64,000 bases of DNA. Source: Sphingomonadaceae bacterium 3R27E2-A (GTDB lineage: Bacteria > Pseudomonadota > Alphaproteobacteria > Sphingomonadales > Sphingomonadaceae). The notes beneath the pieces are model-generated. The model did no database searches. It was not told the origin of the DNA and saw only the letters and a program-made list of their open reading frames with translations. Positions within the stretch are counted from its first letter, which is position 1. Every line of letters begins with the position of its first letter. The stretch spans positions 62,001-126,000 of the forward strand of contig SCNT01000003.1 in the NCBI GenBank assembly GCA_005503165.1, given 5' to 3'. A program made the translations under genes and the position numbers. Positions 53,099 to 62,979 of this stretch are shown in pieces.

Positions 53099-56000
53099 AT
53101 GCAGGCTTCGCAAAAGCTTCGGCTCGCCAGAGCTCTGGCCGGCACGTCGGCGATCGCGCTGATGGGCATGGCACAGATCGCTTTGGCACAGGATACGCCG
53201 CCGGTCGAAGGCGCGACCGACGGCGACGAAATCGTCGTCACCGGCATCCGCGCCAGCCTTGCGGCTTCGGCCGACATCAAGCGCGAAGGCCAGGGCGTTG
53301 TCGACGCGATCTCGGCCGAAGACATGGGCAAGTTCCCCGATACCAACCTCGCCGAATCGCTCCAGCGCATCACCGGCGTGTCGATTGATCGCTCGAACGG
53401 CGAAGGCAGCTTCGTCACGGTGCGCGGCTTCGGCCCCGAATTCAACCTCGTCACGCTGAACGGACGCGCGATGCCGACCTCGTCGCTCGGCGACGGCGCC
53501 AGCGCGCCGTCGTCGCGTTCGTTCGACTTCGCCAACCTCGCCTCTGAAGGCATCGCCTCGGTCGAGGTGTACAAGACCGGCCGCGCCGCCATCCCTTCGG
53601 GCGGCATCGGTTCGTCGATCAACATCAAGACCCCGCGCCCGCTCGACAAGCCCGGCCTGTCGGGCAGCATCGCGGTCAAGGGCGTCTACGACAGCTCGCG
53701 CAACGAGGGTAATCCGATCACCCCCGAAGTGTCGGGCATCCTGTCGACCACCTTTGCCGACGACCGCATCGGCATCATGATCGCGGGCTCGTGGCAGAAG
53801 CGCAAAGCCAGTGTGAACACCGCCAATGTCGGCTGGCGGGACGGCTATCTGGGCAATGAGAATAATTGGGGTTCGCTGACCCAGGATCCCGCCGATCCGC
53901 GCTTCGCGCAGATCACCAACCGGCCCGATGCGACCGACGTCTATCAGGTCCCGCAGAATGCCTCCTACGACCTCAACGACATCAACCGCGAACGGATCAA
54001 CGGCCAGGCGGTGCTGCAATTCCGCCCGATCGACTCGCTGACCGCGACGATCGATTACACCTATTCGCGCAACACCGTCGAAGTGCGGAACAGCAATGTC
54101 GGCGTGTGGTTCAACCACAACAACACCTCGAGCAGCTGGACCGACGGCCCCGTCGCGGGCCCGATCTTCTATTCCGAAGCCTTTGGCGCGGGCGAGAACA
54201 AGGACCTCTCGTATAGCGGCTCGCTTGTCGCGAACCGCACCGAGAACAAGTCGCTCGGCGGTAACCTCACCTGGGAGGCGCCCGGCGGCATGACGATGGA
54301 ACTCGATTTCCATCACTCTACCGCCGAATCCAAGCCGACGAACAAATATGGCACCAGCGTGTCGGTCGGCAACGCGATCTTCGGCGTCGCCAACCAGCGG
54401 ATCGACTTCGACTCCGATCTGCCGGTCATCTCCTACAACATGCACCCCGGGATCGACCCGCTGAACGCGGGGCTGATCCGCTCGACGGGCAACGCCTTCC
54501 GCAACGCCTATTTCAAGGACACGATCGACCAGGTCCAGCTCAAGGGCCGCTACGACCACGACGGCGCCTTCCTCGACAGCATCGATTTCGGCGTCTCGTA
54601 CATCGAGAACAAGGTGCGCTCGGCCTATGGCTTCATCCAGAACGACACCTGGGGCGGCGCCGGGCCGGCGTCGGACATCCCCGACGACATTTTCGAGCTC
54701 CAGACGCTGCCCGACAAGTTCAAGGGCGTGAACGGCGCGTCGGGTATCATTCCCAGCTTCTATACGTTCAACTTCGAACGCATGGCCGACCTGATCGAGG
54801 ATCTGTATCAAGTGTGCAGCGATCCCGCGACGGGGAGCGCGCAGCCGGGCACCTGCCTCGCCAACTACACCGTCGATCGCCGCCTCACCGAAAAGACGCT
54901 GTCGCCCTATATCCAGGTCGGCACCAAGTTCGACGTCGGCGCGGGCGAAGCGCATCTGACCGCGGGCGTCCGCTACGAACATACCAGCGTCGACTCCTCG
55001 GCGCTGGTGCCGATCCCCACGGGGACCAGCTGGGTCGCGGCAAACGAGTTCAACGTCATCTATGGCCCGGATTCGGACTTCACCCGCTTCAAGGGCGATT
55101 ACGACCACTGGCTGCCGGCGATCGACTTCGACATCGAACCGATCGAGGATGTGAAGCTGCGCGCGTCGTACAGCCACACGATCACCCGCGCCGACTATGC
55201 CAGCCTGCAGGGCGGGCGCACCATCGACTCGCTGTTCCGCATCGGCGGCGGCGGCGGCAGCCAGGGCAATCCGGGTCTGCTCCCCTACAAGTCGAAGAAT
55301 ATCGACCTGTCGGCGGAGTGGTATTACGGGCGCGAGAGCTACATCTCGGCGGGCTTCTTCCACAAGCGCGTGTCGAACTTCCTGTCATCGACGCGCATCG
55401 ACTCCGATGCCTTCGACCTCCGCACCCCGGCCTTCGGTCCGCGCTACAATGCCGCGCTCGCGTCGCTCGGGGCCAATGCCACCGCGCAGCAGATCCGCGA
55501 CTTCATCATCCGCAACTATCCGAACACGGTGCAGGTGCGGCTCGATCCGAACACCGGCCTGCCGGTCGAGGACGCCAACGGGCTGCGCGACGGTATCATC
55601 TTCAGCACGCCCGACGATCCTTTGCTCAATTTCGAGATCGCGACGCCGATCAACAGCGACCAGTCGGCGAAGATCCACGGCTTCGAATTCGCGCTCCAGC
55701 ACAGCTTCTGGGACACCGGCTTCGGCGTCCTGCTGAACTACACGATCGTCCGCGGCGACGCGAAATACGACAATAGCAAGCCGTCGACCGTGGCGCAGTT
55801 CGCTCTGACCGGCCTCTCCGACAGCGCCAACGCGGTCGCCTATTACGACAAGAACGGGCTGCAGGCGCGCGTCGCGTGGAACTGGCGCGACAAGTTCCTC
55901 GCGGGAACCGGCCCCAACCCCTTCTATGTCGAGGAATATTGGCAGATCGACGCCAGCGCGAGCTACGAGTTCATGCCCGGCCTCACCGGCTTCGTCGAGG

Positions 56001-56113
56001 CGATCAACCTGACCGGCGAGAGCCGTCGCGGGCACCTGCGCCACCGGAACAATGTCGCCTTCGCGTCGCCGGGCTTCGCCCGCTACGCGGCGGGCGTCCG
56101 GTTCAACTTCTAA
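53099..56113 (+). CDS. TonB-dependent outer membrane receptor
   Basis: A 1004-residue receptor. A signal peptide (ends MAQIALA) is followed by a TonB-box-like DEIVVTGIRASL, a plug domain (GKFPDTNLAESLQRITGVSIDRSNGEGSFVTVRGFGPEFNLVTLNGR), and a 22-strand barrel ending with a C-terminal Phe (YAAGVRFNF). It is the sphingomonad/Caulobacter-type receptor seen in carbohydrate loci. A GGGAGGGAAAGGG ribosome site is present. The co-located GH16 enzyme suggests a glucan oligosaccharide ligand. Confidence 0.94.
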   Translation: MQASQKLRLARALAGTSAIALMGMAQIALAQDTPPVEGATDGDEIVVTGIRASLAASADIKREGQGVVDAISAEDMGKFPDTNLAESLQRITGVSIDRSNGEGSFVTVRGFGPEFNLVTLNGRAMPTSSLGDGASAPSSRSFDFANLASEGIASVEVYKTGRAAIPSGGIGSSINIKTPRPLDKPGLSGSIAVKGVYDSSRNEGNPITPEVSGILSTTFADDRIGIMIAGSWQKRKASVNTANVGWRDGYLGNENNWGSLTQDPADPRFAQITNRPDATDVYQVPQNASYDLNDINRERINGQAVLQFRPIDSLTATIDYTYSRNTVEVRNSNVGVWFNHNNTSSSWTDGPVAGPIFYSEAFGAGENKDLSYSGSLVANRTENKSLGGNLTWEAPGGMTMELDFHHSTAESKPTNKYGTSVSVGNAIFGVANQRIDFDSDLPVISYNMHPGIDPLNAGLIRSTGNAFRNAYFKDTIDQVQLKGRYDHDGAFLDSIDFGVSYIENKVRSAYGFIQNDTWGGAGPASDIPDDIFELQTLPDKFKGVNGASGIIPSFYTFNFERMADLIEDLYQVCSDPATGSAQPGTCLANYTVDRRLTEKTLSPYIQVGTKFDVGAGEAHLTAGVRYEHTSVDSSALVPIPTGTSWVAANEFNVIYGPDSDFTRFKGDYDHWLPAIDFDIEPIEDVKLRASYSHTITRADYASLQGGRTIDSLFRIGGGGGSQGNPGLLPYKSKNIDLSAEWYYGRESYISAGFFHKRVSNFLSSTRIDSDAFDLRTPAFGPRYNAALASLGANATAQQIRDFIIRNYPNTVQVRLDPNTGLPVEDANGLRDGIIFSTPDDPLLNFEIATPINSDQSAKIHGFEFALQHSFWDTGFGVLLNYTIVRGDAKYDNSKPSTVAQFALTGLSDSANAVAYYDKNGLQARVAWNWRDKFLAGTGPNPFYVEEYWQIDASASYEFMPGLTGFVEAINLTGESRRGHLRHRNNVAFASPGFARYAAGVRFNF

Positions 56114-56206
56114 CGGTACCGCCCCCTCCCGCGGTCCCTGGCGAGAGAGCCGTGCCTCGGGTCGGGGTGCGGCTCTTTTGCGTGACGCGCCGGGGCGAAA
56201 CGCGTA

Positions 56207-56221
56207 GGAACGTTCTCAATG
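56207..56221. promoter_or_regulatory. Second LacI-type site at the start of the first halogenase gene
   Basis: GGAACGTTCTCAATG shares the GAACGTTCTCA core with the operator at 53018-53035; the right half matches 8 of 9. It overlaps the ATG at 56219. It would allow separate control of the downstream operon. Confidence 0.5.
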
Positions 56222-57739
56222 ACGAGCGAGATGGAGAGGGTGGTCATCGTCGGCGGCGGCACCGCCGGCTGGCTGGCGGCGGCGCGCATCGCCGCGGCGC
56301 GGCCCGCGCTTTCCGTGACGCTGATCGAGGCGCCCGACATCCCGACGATCGGGGTGGGCGAGGGGACCTGGCCGACGATGCGCGCGACGCTCGCCGCGAT
56401 CGGCATCGACGAGGGCGAATTCCTCGCCGCCTGCGACGGCTCGTTCAAACAGGGGTCGCGCTTCGACGGCTGGGTGAGCGGGGGCGCCGACGACCGCTAT
56501 CTCCATCCCTTCACTCCGCCGCCGCCGCTGGCGACGCGCGAGCTGCTCGCGGCGTGGCAGGCGGGCGAGGCGGGGCAAAGCTTCGCCGCCGCGATGACTG
56601 CGCAGGCGGCGGTGTGCGACCACGACCTCGCCCCGCGCCAGCGCGCGATGCCCGGCTATCAGGGCGCCGCCAATTACGCGTACCACTTGGATGCCGGCAA
56701 ATTCGCCGCGCTCCTCATGGTGCATGCGACGCAGCGGCTCGGCGTCCGCCATGTCGCCGACCATGTCACCGGCGTCCGCCGCGGCGAGGGCGACCATATC
56801 GCCGCGGTCGTCACCCGCGAGCATGGAGAAATCGCGGGCGACCTCTTCCTCGACTGCACCGGCCACGCCGCGCTGCTGATCGGCGGCGCGCTCGGCGTCG
56901 AATGGATCGACCGCAGCGACACGCTGTTCAACGACCGCGCGCTCGCGGCGCAGGTGCCGACCGAAGCCGACAGCCCGATCGCTTCGCAGACGATTTCGAC
57001 CGCGCACCGCGCGGGCTGGATCTGGGACATCGCGCTGCCCACCCGGCGCGGCATCGGCTGCGTCTACGCCAGCCGCTTCCTCTCCGACGACGAGGCCGAG
57101 GCGGTGCTGCGCGCCTATATCGCCGAACAATTGCCGCACGCCCCCGACGTGCCGGTCCGCCGTCTCGGCTTCCCGACCGGCCACCGCGCGCGCTTCTGGC
57201 AGGGCAATTGCCTCGCGGTCGGCCTCTCGGCGGGCTTCATCGAGCCGCTCGAGGCCTCGGCGATCGTGATGATCGAGCTGTCGCTCAATGCCCTCGTCGA
57301 CAATTTCCCCGCGAGCGCCGCGGCGCTGCCGATCCACGCGCAGCGCTTCAACGCACTGTTCCGCTATCGCTGGAACCGGATCGTCGACTTCCTCAAGCTC
57401 CACTATGTGCTGAGCCGCCGCACCGAGCCCTATTGGCTCGCGCAGCGCGATCCCGAGCATGTCCCCGCGACCCTCGCCGCCATGCTCACCTTGTGGCAGG
57501 ATCAGCCGCCCTCGGCCTGGGACTTCCCGCAGGTCGACGAGATTTTCTCGGCCGAGAGCCACCAGTACATCCTCTACGGCATGGGCTTTGACCCGCCGCC
57601 GGTGCTTGCATCCAGCGACCGCGCCGCGGCCGCGCTCGCCGAAGCGCGCCAGCGCGGCCGCGCGCTCACCGCCGCGCTCCCTACCAACCGTGATTATCTG
57701 GGCGCGCTCGGCGCGGCCGCGGCAACCGCCGCCGAATGA
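56219..57739 (+). CDS. Tryptophan-halogenase-family flavoprotein 1
   Basis: A 506-residue protein with an N-terminal FAD site [13 protein letters not shown] (residues 9-21), [11 protein letters not shown], the catalytic-lysine region [13 protein letters not shown] with Lys77, and [10 protein letters not shown] (Trp267, Trp269), a variant of the WxWxIP halogenase motif in which Pro is replaced by Ala. Glu342/Glu345 lie in [11 protein letters not shown]. The halogenating residues are kept, but the partner genes indicate carbohydrate utilisation rather than natural-product synthesis. Substrate unknown. The next gene, sapC, starts 10 bases downstream. Confidence 0.88.
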   Translation: MTSEMERVVIVGGGTAGWLAAARIAAARPALSVTLIEAPDIPTIGVGEGTWPTMRATLAAIGIDEGEFLAACDGSFKQGSRFDGWVSGGADDRYLHPFTPPPPLATRELLAAWQAGEAGQSFAAAMTAQAAVCDHDLAPRQRAMPGYQGAANYAYHLDAGKFAALLMVHATQRLGVRHVADHVTGVRRGEGDHIAAVVTREHGEIAGDLFLDCTGHAALLIGGALGVEWIDRSDTLFNDRALAAQVPTEADSPIASQTISTAHRAGWIWDIALPTRRGIGCVYASRFLSDDEAEAVLRAYIAEQLPHAPDVPVRRLGFPTGHRARFWQGNCLAVGLSAGFIEPLEASAIVMIELSLNALVDNFPASAAALPIHAQRFNALFRYRWNRIVDFLKLHYVLSRRTEPYWLAQRDPEHVPATLAAMLTLWQDQPPSAWDFPQVDEIFSAESHQYILYGMGFDPPPVLASSDRAAAALAEARQRGRALTAALPTNRDYLGALGAAAATAAE

Positions 57740-57749
57740 AGGACGATAG

Positions 57750-58469
57750 ATGACCAACCACGCCGCCCTCGATACCAGCGCCCACCGCGACCTGCGCATC
57801 GATCCGCGCGCGGGCGCGGCGCGCGGCGATGCGGTGATGGCGACGCTCACGGTGCCGAGCGAGTTCCGTCAGGTGCAGGCGCATTATCCGATCCTTTTCC
57901 GCCGCGAAAATCCGCACGACCCGTTCATCGCGGTCGCGCTCTTCGGTTTCGAAAATGGCGAAAATCTCTTCCTCGACGGCGAGCGCTGGGACGCGCGCTA
58001 TCGCCCGCTGTCGATCGCGATCCAGCCCTTCCTCGTCGGCCGCCCGGCGAGCGGCGACGGCCCGGGGCAGGTTCATATCGACTTGGGTCATCCGCGCATC
58101 GCGACCGGGGGCGAGGGCATCCGCCTGTTCGACGCCGACGGACAGGCGACGCCCTATCTCGAGGACATTGCCGAAAAGCTCGGCGCGCTCGACGAAGGCC
58201 ATCGCGCCAGCCCCGCCTTCTTCGCCGCGCTCGCTGACTATGATTTGCTCGAACCTTTCGCGCTCGAGGTCACGCTCGACGACGGTTCGGTCAATTCGCT
58301 CGTCGGTTTCCACATCATCGACGAAGCCAGGTTGCGCGCGCTGGGTGCCGATACGCTCGGCAAGCTCCACGCCGCAGGGCATCTGATGCCGATCTTCATG
58401 GCGCTCGCCTCGCTGGCGCAGCTCGCGGGTCTCGTCGACCGCCGCAATAGGAAGCTAGGCCATGGCTGA
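57750..58469 (+). CDS. SapC family protein
   Basis: A 239-residue cytosolic protein. FRQVQAHYPILFRRENPHDPFIAVALFGFENGENLF is the SapC signature, and the C-terminus has LTLDDGSVNSLVGFHIIDEARL. SapC was first described as an S-layer-associated protein in Campylobacter. It is repeatedly found beside TonB receptors and halogenase-like genes in alphaproteobacteria and Xanthomonas. Molecular function is unclear. It overlaps the next gene by eight bases. Confidence 0.86.
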   Translation: MTNHAALDTSAHRDLRIDPRAGAARGDAVMATLTVPSEFRQVQAHYPILFRRENPHDPFIAVALFGFENGENLFLDGERWDARYRPLSIAIQPFLVGRPASGDGPGQVHIDLGHPRIATGGEGIRLFDADGQATPYLEDIAEKLGALDEGHRASPAFFAALADYDLLEPFALEVTLDDGSVNSLVGFHIIDEARLRALGADTLGKLHAAGHLMPIFMALASLAQLAGLVDRRNRKLGHG

Positions 58470-59493
58470 GCGCGACGGCGCCATCTATCCGCGGCTCGCC
58501 AGGGTGGCCGAGCGCGCCTATGATAAGGGGGAAGGGCTCGACGCGTTGCTCTCGGGCGCGCGCGAGCCCTTTATCCTGCGCGGCCTCGTCGCCGACTGGC
58601 CGCTGGTGCAGGCGGCGAAGAGCTCGGCGCGCGCCGCGCGCCAGCACCTCCTCGACCACGCGCGCGACCGCCCCTTCACCGTGTCGATCGGCGCGCCGGG
58701 GCACGATGGGCGGCTCTTCTACGACGCCGACATGGCGATGAATTTCCGCACCGGCACCGGCAAGCTGCCCGACATCTTCGCCGGCATCGACACCGCCGAG
58801 GAGCGCGGCGAGGTCCGCACCGTCTACCTCGCCTCGATCGACATCCCCGCGCATTTCGACGGGCTCGATGCCGCCAACCCTCTCGACCTCGGCGCCCGCA
58901 ATCCGCTCAAGAGCATCTGGATCGGAACGAGGACGCGCATCGCCGCGCACAACGACTTCCCCGACAATCTCGCCTGCTGCGCCGCCGGCCGCCGTCGCTT
59001 CACGCTGTTTCCGCCGGGCCAGTACAAGAACCTCTACCTCGGCCCGATCGACAACACCCCCGCGGGGCGCGCGGTGAGCATGGTCGATTTCGACGCCCCC
59101 GACCTCGCCGCCTATCCACGCTTCGCCGAGGCGATGGCGGCGGCGCAGGTCGCCGAGCTCGGACCCGGCGACGCGCTTTTCATCCCGTCGATGTGGTGGC
59201 ACCATGTCGAGGGGCTCGACCCCTTCAACATCCTCGTCAATTACTGGTGGCGCGACACCCCGGCCTTCCTCGGCCAGCCGCAGGAGGCGCTCAACCACGC
59301 GATCCTCGCGGTCCGCGACCTGCCCGACGAGGACAAGGCGATCTGGCGCGCCTTGTTCGACCATTATGTGTTCGCGAACGACGGCAGCGTCACCGACCAT
59401 ATCCCCGAGGCTGCGCGCAGCGTCCTCGCTCCGCTCACCCCCGAAAGCGCCGGACGCCTCCGCGCTTTCCTCTTGAGGACGCTCAGCCGATGA
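58462..59493 (+). CDS. JmjC/cupin-like Fe(II)/2-oxoglutarate oxygenase
   Basis: A 343-residue protein. REPFILRGLVADWPLVQ begins the cupin_8 domain. The iron facial triad is visible: His163 and Asp165 in AAHNDFPDNLACCAAGRRRFTLFPP and the distal His247 or His248 in MWWHHVEGL. ILVNYWW follows. Family members hydroxylate proteins or tRNA. It sits between sapC and the second halogenase and overlaps both by a few bases. Confidence 0.85.
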   Translation: MAERDGAIYPRLARVAERAYDKGEGLDALLSGAREPFILRGLVADWPLVQAAKSSARAARQHLLDHARDRPFTVSIGAPGHDGRLFYDADMAMNFRTGTGKLPDIFAGIDTAEERGEVRTVYLASIDIPAHFDGLDAANPLDLGARNPLKSIWIGTRTRIAAHNDFPDNLACCAAGRRRFTLFPPGQYKNLYLGPIDNTPAGRAVSMVDFDAPDLAAYPRFAEAMAAAQVAELGPGDALFIPSMWWHHVEGLDPFNILVNYWWRDTPAFLGQPQEALNHAILAVRDLPDEDKAIWRALFDHYVFANDGSVTDHIPEAARSVLAPLTPESAGRLRAFLLRTLSR

Positions 59494-60986
59494 CCCAGCC
59501 CATCCAGCGTATCGTGATTGCGGGCGGCGGCACCGCCGGCTGGATGGCCGCCGCGGCGATCGCGCGCACCATGGGCCGCGCGGTCAGCGTGACGCTGGTG
59601 GAATCGGAGGCGATCGGCACGATCGGCGTCGGCGAAAGCACCATCCCGCCGCTCGTCAACTTCAACCGGCTGCTCGGCATCAACGAGGCCGATTTCATGC
59701 GCGCGACGCAGGCGACCTTCAAGCTCGGCATCCTCTTCGACAATTGGAAGGAAGAGGGGCACCGCTATTTCCACAGCTTCGGGCTAACCGGCAAGGATCA
59801 CTGGTCGGCGGGCTTCCAGCATTTCTGGCTCCACGGGCGCACCAGGGGCCATGCGCAGAGCTACGACGATTATTGCATGGAGCTGGTCGCCGCAATGGCG
59901 GGCAAGTTCGCCCACCTCCCCAACGACGGCACCAATTACGCCTATCAGCTCGACTCCGGCCTCTACGCGCGCTTCCTGCGCCAGATGGCCGAGGGCGACG
60001 GCACCGTCCGCGTCGAGGGCAAAATCGGCCATGTCGAGCTCGACCCGGAAAGCGGCGATATCGCCGCGCTGATCCTCGACGGCGAGCGCCGGATCGAGGG
60101 CGATCTCTTCCTCGATTGCACCGGTTTCCGCGCGCTCCTGATCGAGGGCGCGCTTCACGCAGGGTTCGACGACTGGACGCACTGGCTGCCGTGCGACAGC
60201 GCGATCGCGCTCCAGACGCCCAACGTCCGCCCGCCCGTCCCCTACACGCGCGCGATGGCGCACGACGCCGGCTGGCAGTGGCGCATCCCGCTCCAGCACC
60301 GTACCGGCAACGGCCTCGTCTATTGCAGCCGCTACCTCGGCCGCGACGACGCGCTCGAACGCCTGCTCGGCAATGTCGAGGGCGAGGTGCTGACCGAGCC
60401 CAATTTCCTGCGCTTCACCACCGGTATCCGCCGCCGCCAATGGGTGCGCAACTGCGTCGCGGTCGGGCTGTCGGGGGGCTTCATGGAGCCGCTCGAATCG
60501 ACGAGCATCCACCTCATTCAGCGCAGCGTGCTGCGCTTCATCCGCATGCTGCCCTTGGGGCGCCCCGGGGCGCGCGACATCGCCGAATATGAGGAGCAGC
60601 AGCTGCAGGACAATCTGCAGATCCGCGACTTCCTGATCCTCCACTATAAGGCTACCAACCGCCGCGACAGCGCCTTCTGGCGCCAGTGCGCCGACATGGA
60701 AATCCCCGACAGCCTCGCGCAGAAGATCGAGCTGTTCCGCGAATCCGGTCGCGTCTTCCGCAAGAATGAGGAGCTTTTCGCCGAGAACAGCTGGGTGCAG
60801 GTGATGATGGGGCAGGGGATCGAGCCGCAAAGCTATCATCCGGTGACGACCAAGCTCAGCGACGACGAACTCGACCGGCTGCTCGGCATGATCCGCCGGC
60901 AGGTCGCCGATACCGTCGCCAAGCTGCCTGACCACCACGCCTATGTCGCGCGCTATTGCGGCGCCGACGTCCCGCAGGCCGCATGA
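59490..60986 (+). CDS. Tryptophan-halogenase-family flavoprotein 2
   Basis: A 498-residue paralogue of the protein at 56219-57739, but more canonical. VIAGGGTAGWMAA binds FAD; IGVGESTIPPLVNFN and ATFKLGILFDNW carry catalytic Lys78; AGWQWRIPLQ is an intact WxWxIP motif (Trp262, Trp264); GFMEPLESTSIHLI has Glu333/Glu336. It should be able to form hypohalous acid if a reduced-flavin supply exists. No flavin reductase is encoded in this window. Starts at ATG 59490 overlapping the JmjC stop; the next gene overlaps by four. Confidence 0.9.
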   Translation: MTQPIQRIVIAGGGTAGWMAAAAIARTMGRAVSVTLVESEAIGTIGVGESTIPPLVNFNRLLGINEADFMRATQATFKLGILFDNWKEEGHRYFHSFGLTGKDHWSAGFQHFWLHGRTRGHAQSYDDYCMELVAAMAGKFAHLPNDGTNYAYQLDSGLYARFLRQMAEGDGTVRVEGKIGHVELDPESGDIAALILDGERRIEGDLFLDCTGFRALLIEGALHAGFDDWTHWLPCDSAIALQTPNVRPPVPYTRAMAHDAGWQWRIPLQHRTGNGLVYCSRYLGRDDALERLLGNVEGEVLTEPNFLRFTTGIRRRQWVRNCVAVGLSGGFMEPLESTSIHLIQRSVLRFIRMLPLGRPGARDIAEYEEQQLQDNLQIRDFLILHYKATNRRDSAFWRQCADMEIPDSLAQKIELFRESGRVFRKNEELFAENSWVQVMMGQGIEPQSYHPVTTKLSDDELDRLLGMIRRQVADTVAKLPDHHAYVARYCGADVPQAA

Positions 60987-61921
60987 AGCGCGCGCTCGCC
61001 CTGCTGCTCGCCGCAGCGGCCGCGACCCCCGCGGCGGCATCCGACGGCTGGAATCTCGTCTGGTTCGACGAGTTCGACGGCACCGAAATCGACCGCAGAA
61101 AATGGGATTTCGACGTCGACTGCTGGGGCGGCGGCAACGACGAGCGCCAATGCTACACCGACCGCAAGGACAATGCGGCGGTCAGGGACGGCAAGCTCGT
61201 CATCACCGCGCGCAAGGAAGTCGCGAGCGGCCCCGCTTTCCCGCTGGCGCAGCGCGGCGACCCCGCCAGGGCCAACGCCCGCGCCACCAAGGACTATAGC
61301 TCCGCCCGCCTCGTCACGCGCGGGAGGGCCGCCTGGACCTATGGCAAGGTCGAGGTGCGCGCGAAGCTGCCGCAGGGGCAGGGGACCTGGCCCGCGATCT
61401 GGATGCTGCCCGAAGAGCATCATTACGGCACATGGGCCGCTTCGGGCGAGATCGACATCCTCGAGGCGGTGAACCTCGGCGCGAAGTGCAAGGAGTGCCC
61501 CGGCGGGATCGAGAACCGCATCCTCGGCACGCTCCACTCGGGCGGGCAATGGCCGGCGAACAAGCACAAGGGCGATGAAACCACACTGCCCGCGCCGATC
61601 GACGGTTTCCATGTCTTCGGGATCATCTGGGAGGCGGGCCGGATCGACTGGACGATCGACGGCAAGGTTTACGCGACCCAGACAGCGGGCGACTGGAGCA
61701 CCACCGGTTCGAAGGACCCTAACGCGCCCTTCGACCGGCCCTTCCACCTGCTGCTCAACCTCGCGGTCGGCGGGGGGCTTGCCGAGAGCCGCACCGAAAA
61801 GGGCGTCGATCCCCGCGGTTATCCGAAAAGCTTCGAAATCGACTGGGTTCGCGTCTGGCAATGCGGCGAAGATGCCGCTAGCAGGGCCGCCTGTTCGGCG
61901 AGCGGGGACCAGACACGATAA
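60983..61921 (+). CDS. Secreted glycoside hydrolase family 16 (laminarinase-like)
   Basis: A 312-residue protein with a signal peptide (MKRALALLLAAAAATPAAA). LVWFDEFDGTEIDRRKW starts the jelly roll; the active-site SGEIDILEAV carries nucleophile Glu156, Asp158 and acid/base Glu161 (ExDxxE). WPAIWML and NLAVGGGLAE are typical of beta-1,3(1,4)-glucanases. It would cleave laminarin or mixed-linkage glucan in the periplasm or outside. It gives the best clue to the substrate of the locus. Confidence 0.93.
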   Translation: MKRALALLLAAAAATPAAASDGWNLVWFDEFDGTEIDRRKWDFDVDCWGGGNDERQCYTDRKDNAAVRDGKLVITARKEVASGPAFPLAQRGDPARANARATKDYSSARLVTRGRAAWTYGKVEVRAKLPQGQGTWPAIWMLPEEHHYGTWAASGEIDILEAVNLGAKCKECPGGIENRILGTLHSGGQWPANKHKGDETTLPAPIDGFHVFGIIWEAGRIDWTIDGKVYATQTAGDWSTTGSKDPNAPFDRPFHLLLNLAVGGGLAESRTEKGVDPRGYPKSFEIDWVRVWQCGEDAASRAACSASGDQTR

Positions 61922-62979
61922 TGGGACGTCGGCGGCAGTCGGTGACGATCAAGCATGTCGCGGCCGACGCGGGCGTGTCGCTGCAGACCGTGAGCCGCGT
62001 GATCAACGACGAGCCCAATGTCCGCCCCGAGATGAAGGAACGCGTCCAGGCGTCGATCGACAAGCTGGGCTACGTTCCCTCGATCGCGGCGCAGCGGATG
62101 AGCGGATCGCGCTCCTACCTCATCCTCGCGATCAACGACCGCGAGCGCACCATCGCCGACTGGAAAGCGCGCGAGGGCACCGACTGGGTCGACCAGATGC
62201 TTTTCGGCGGCATGCTCAAATGCGCCGAGCTCGGTTACCGCATGATCTTCGAACTGGTCGACACGCACCACGACCATGTCGAGCGCGAGTTGCGCGCGAT
62301 CATCGCCGCGCTCCAGCCCGACGGCGTGATCCTGACCCCGCCGCACTCGGACAATCCGCTGATCGTCGACCTGCTCCACAATCAGAAAATCCCCTTCGCG
62401 CGGATTGGCTCGCACGGGGGCGATGCCGGGATCGCGCTGACGATGGACGACGAGGGCTCGGCGGCGCGCGCGACGCGGCACCTGATCGACCTCGGCCACC
62501 GGCGCATTGGTTTCATCTCGGGCTCGGTCGAATATGACCTCAGCCACTGGCGCATCGACGGCTGGCGCGCAGAGATGGAGGCGGCGGGCCTGCCCACCGA
62601 CGATTTGCTGGCGGAGGGCGATTTCAGCGCGGCGTCGGGCGCCGTCGCCGCGCGGCAATTGCTGGCGCTGGAAAATCCGCCGACCGCGATCATCGCGAGC
62701 AATGACCAGATGTCGCTCGCGACCTTGGCCGTCGCGCGGGATCGCGGGCTCGACGTCCCGCGCGACCTGTCGCTGGTCAGCTTCGACAACACCCCGATCG
62801 TGCGCTTCACGCCGCCGGGGCTGACTGCGGTCGACCAGCCGATCGCCGCGACGGTGTCGCGCGCAGTCGAACTGATCATCGCGGCGCAGCGCGGCGCGCC
62901 CCGCCCGACCGCACCGACGGTCGTCGAGGGCAGCCTGATCGAGCGCGGCTCGACCGCGGCGCCCGCGCGCGATGGCTGA
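61921..62979 (+). CDS. LacI-family transcriptional regulator
   Basis: A 352-residue repressor. N-terminal HTH with hinge: VTIKHVAADAGVSLQTVSRVINDEPNVRPEMKERVQASIDKLGYVPS; then a periplasmic-binding-protein-like ligand domain with HRRIGFISG, AIIASNDQMSLATLAVARDRGLDVPRDLSLVSFDN. It likely binds the AATGAGAACGTTCTCATT sites in this locus and releases on sugar binding. The first base overlaps the GH16 stop, and its stop overlaps the MFS start. Confidence 0.93.
   Translation: MGRRRQSVTIKHVAADAGVSLQTVSRVINDEPNVRPEMKERVQASIDKLGYVPSIAAQRMSGSRSYLILAINDRERTIADWKAREGTDWVDQMLFGGMLKCAELGYRMIFELVDTHHDHVERELRAIIAALQPDGVILTPPHSDNPLIVDLLHNQKIPFARIGSHGGDAGIALTMDDEGSAARATRHLIDLGHRRIGFISGSVEYDLSHWRIDGWRAEMEAAGLPTDDLLAEGDFSAASGAVAARQLLALENPPTAIIASNDQMSLATLAVARDRGLDVPRDLSLVSFDNTPIVRFTPPGLTAVDQPIAATVSRAVELIIAAQRGAPRPTAPTVVEGSLIERGSTAAPARDG

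Noticed and set aside
56219..60986. Halogenated natural-product biosynthetic cluster
   Set aside because: No NRPS, PKS, prenyltransferase, tryptophan pathway gene or flavin reductase nearby; neighbours are sugar-uptake genes.
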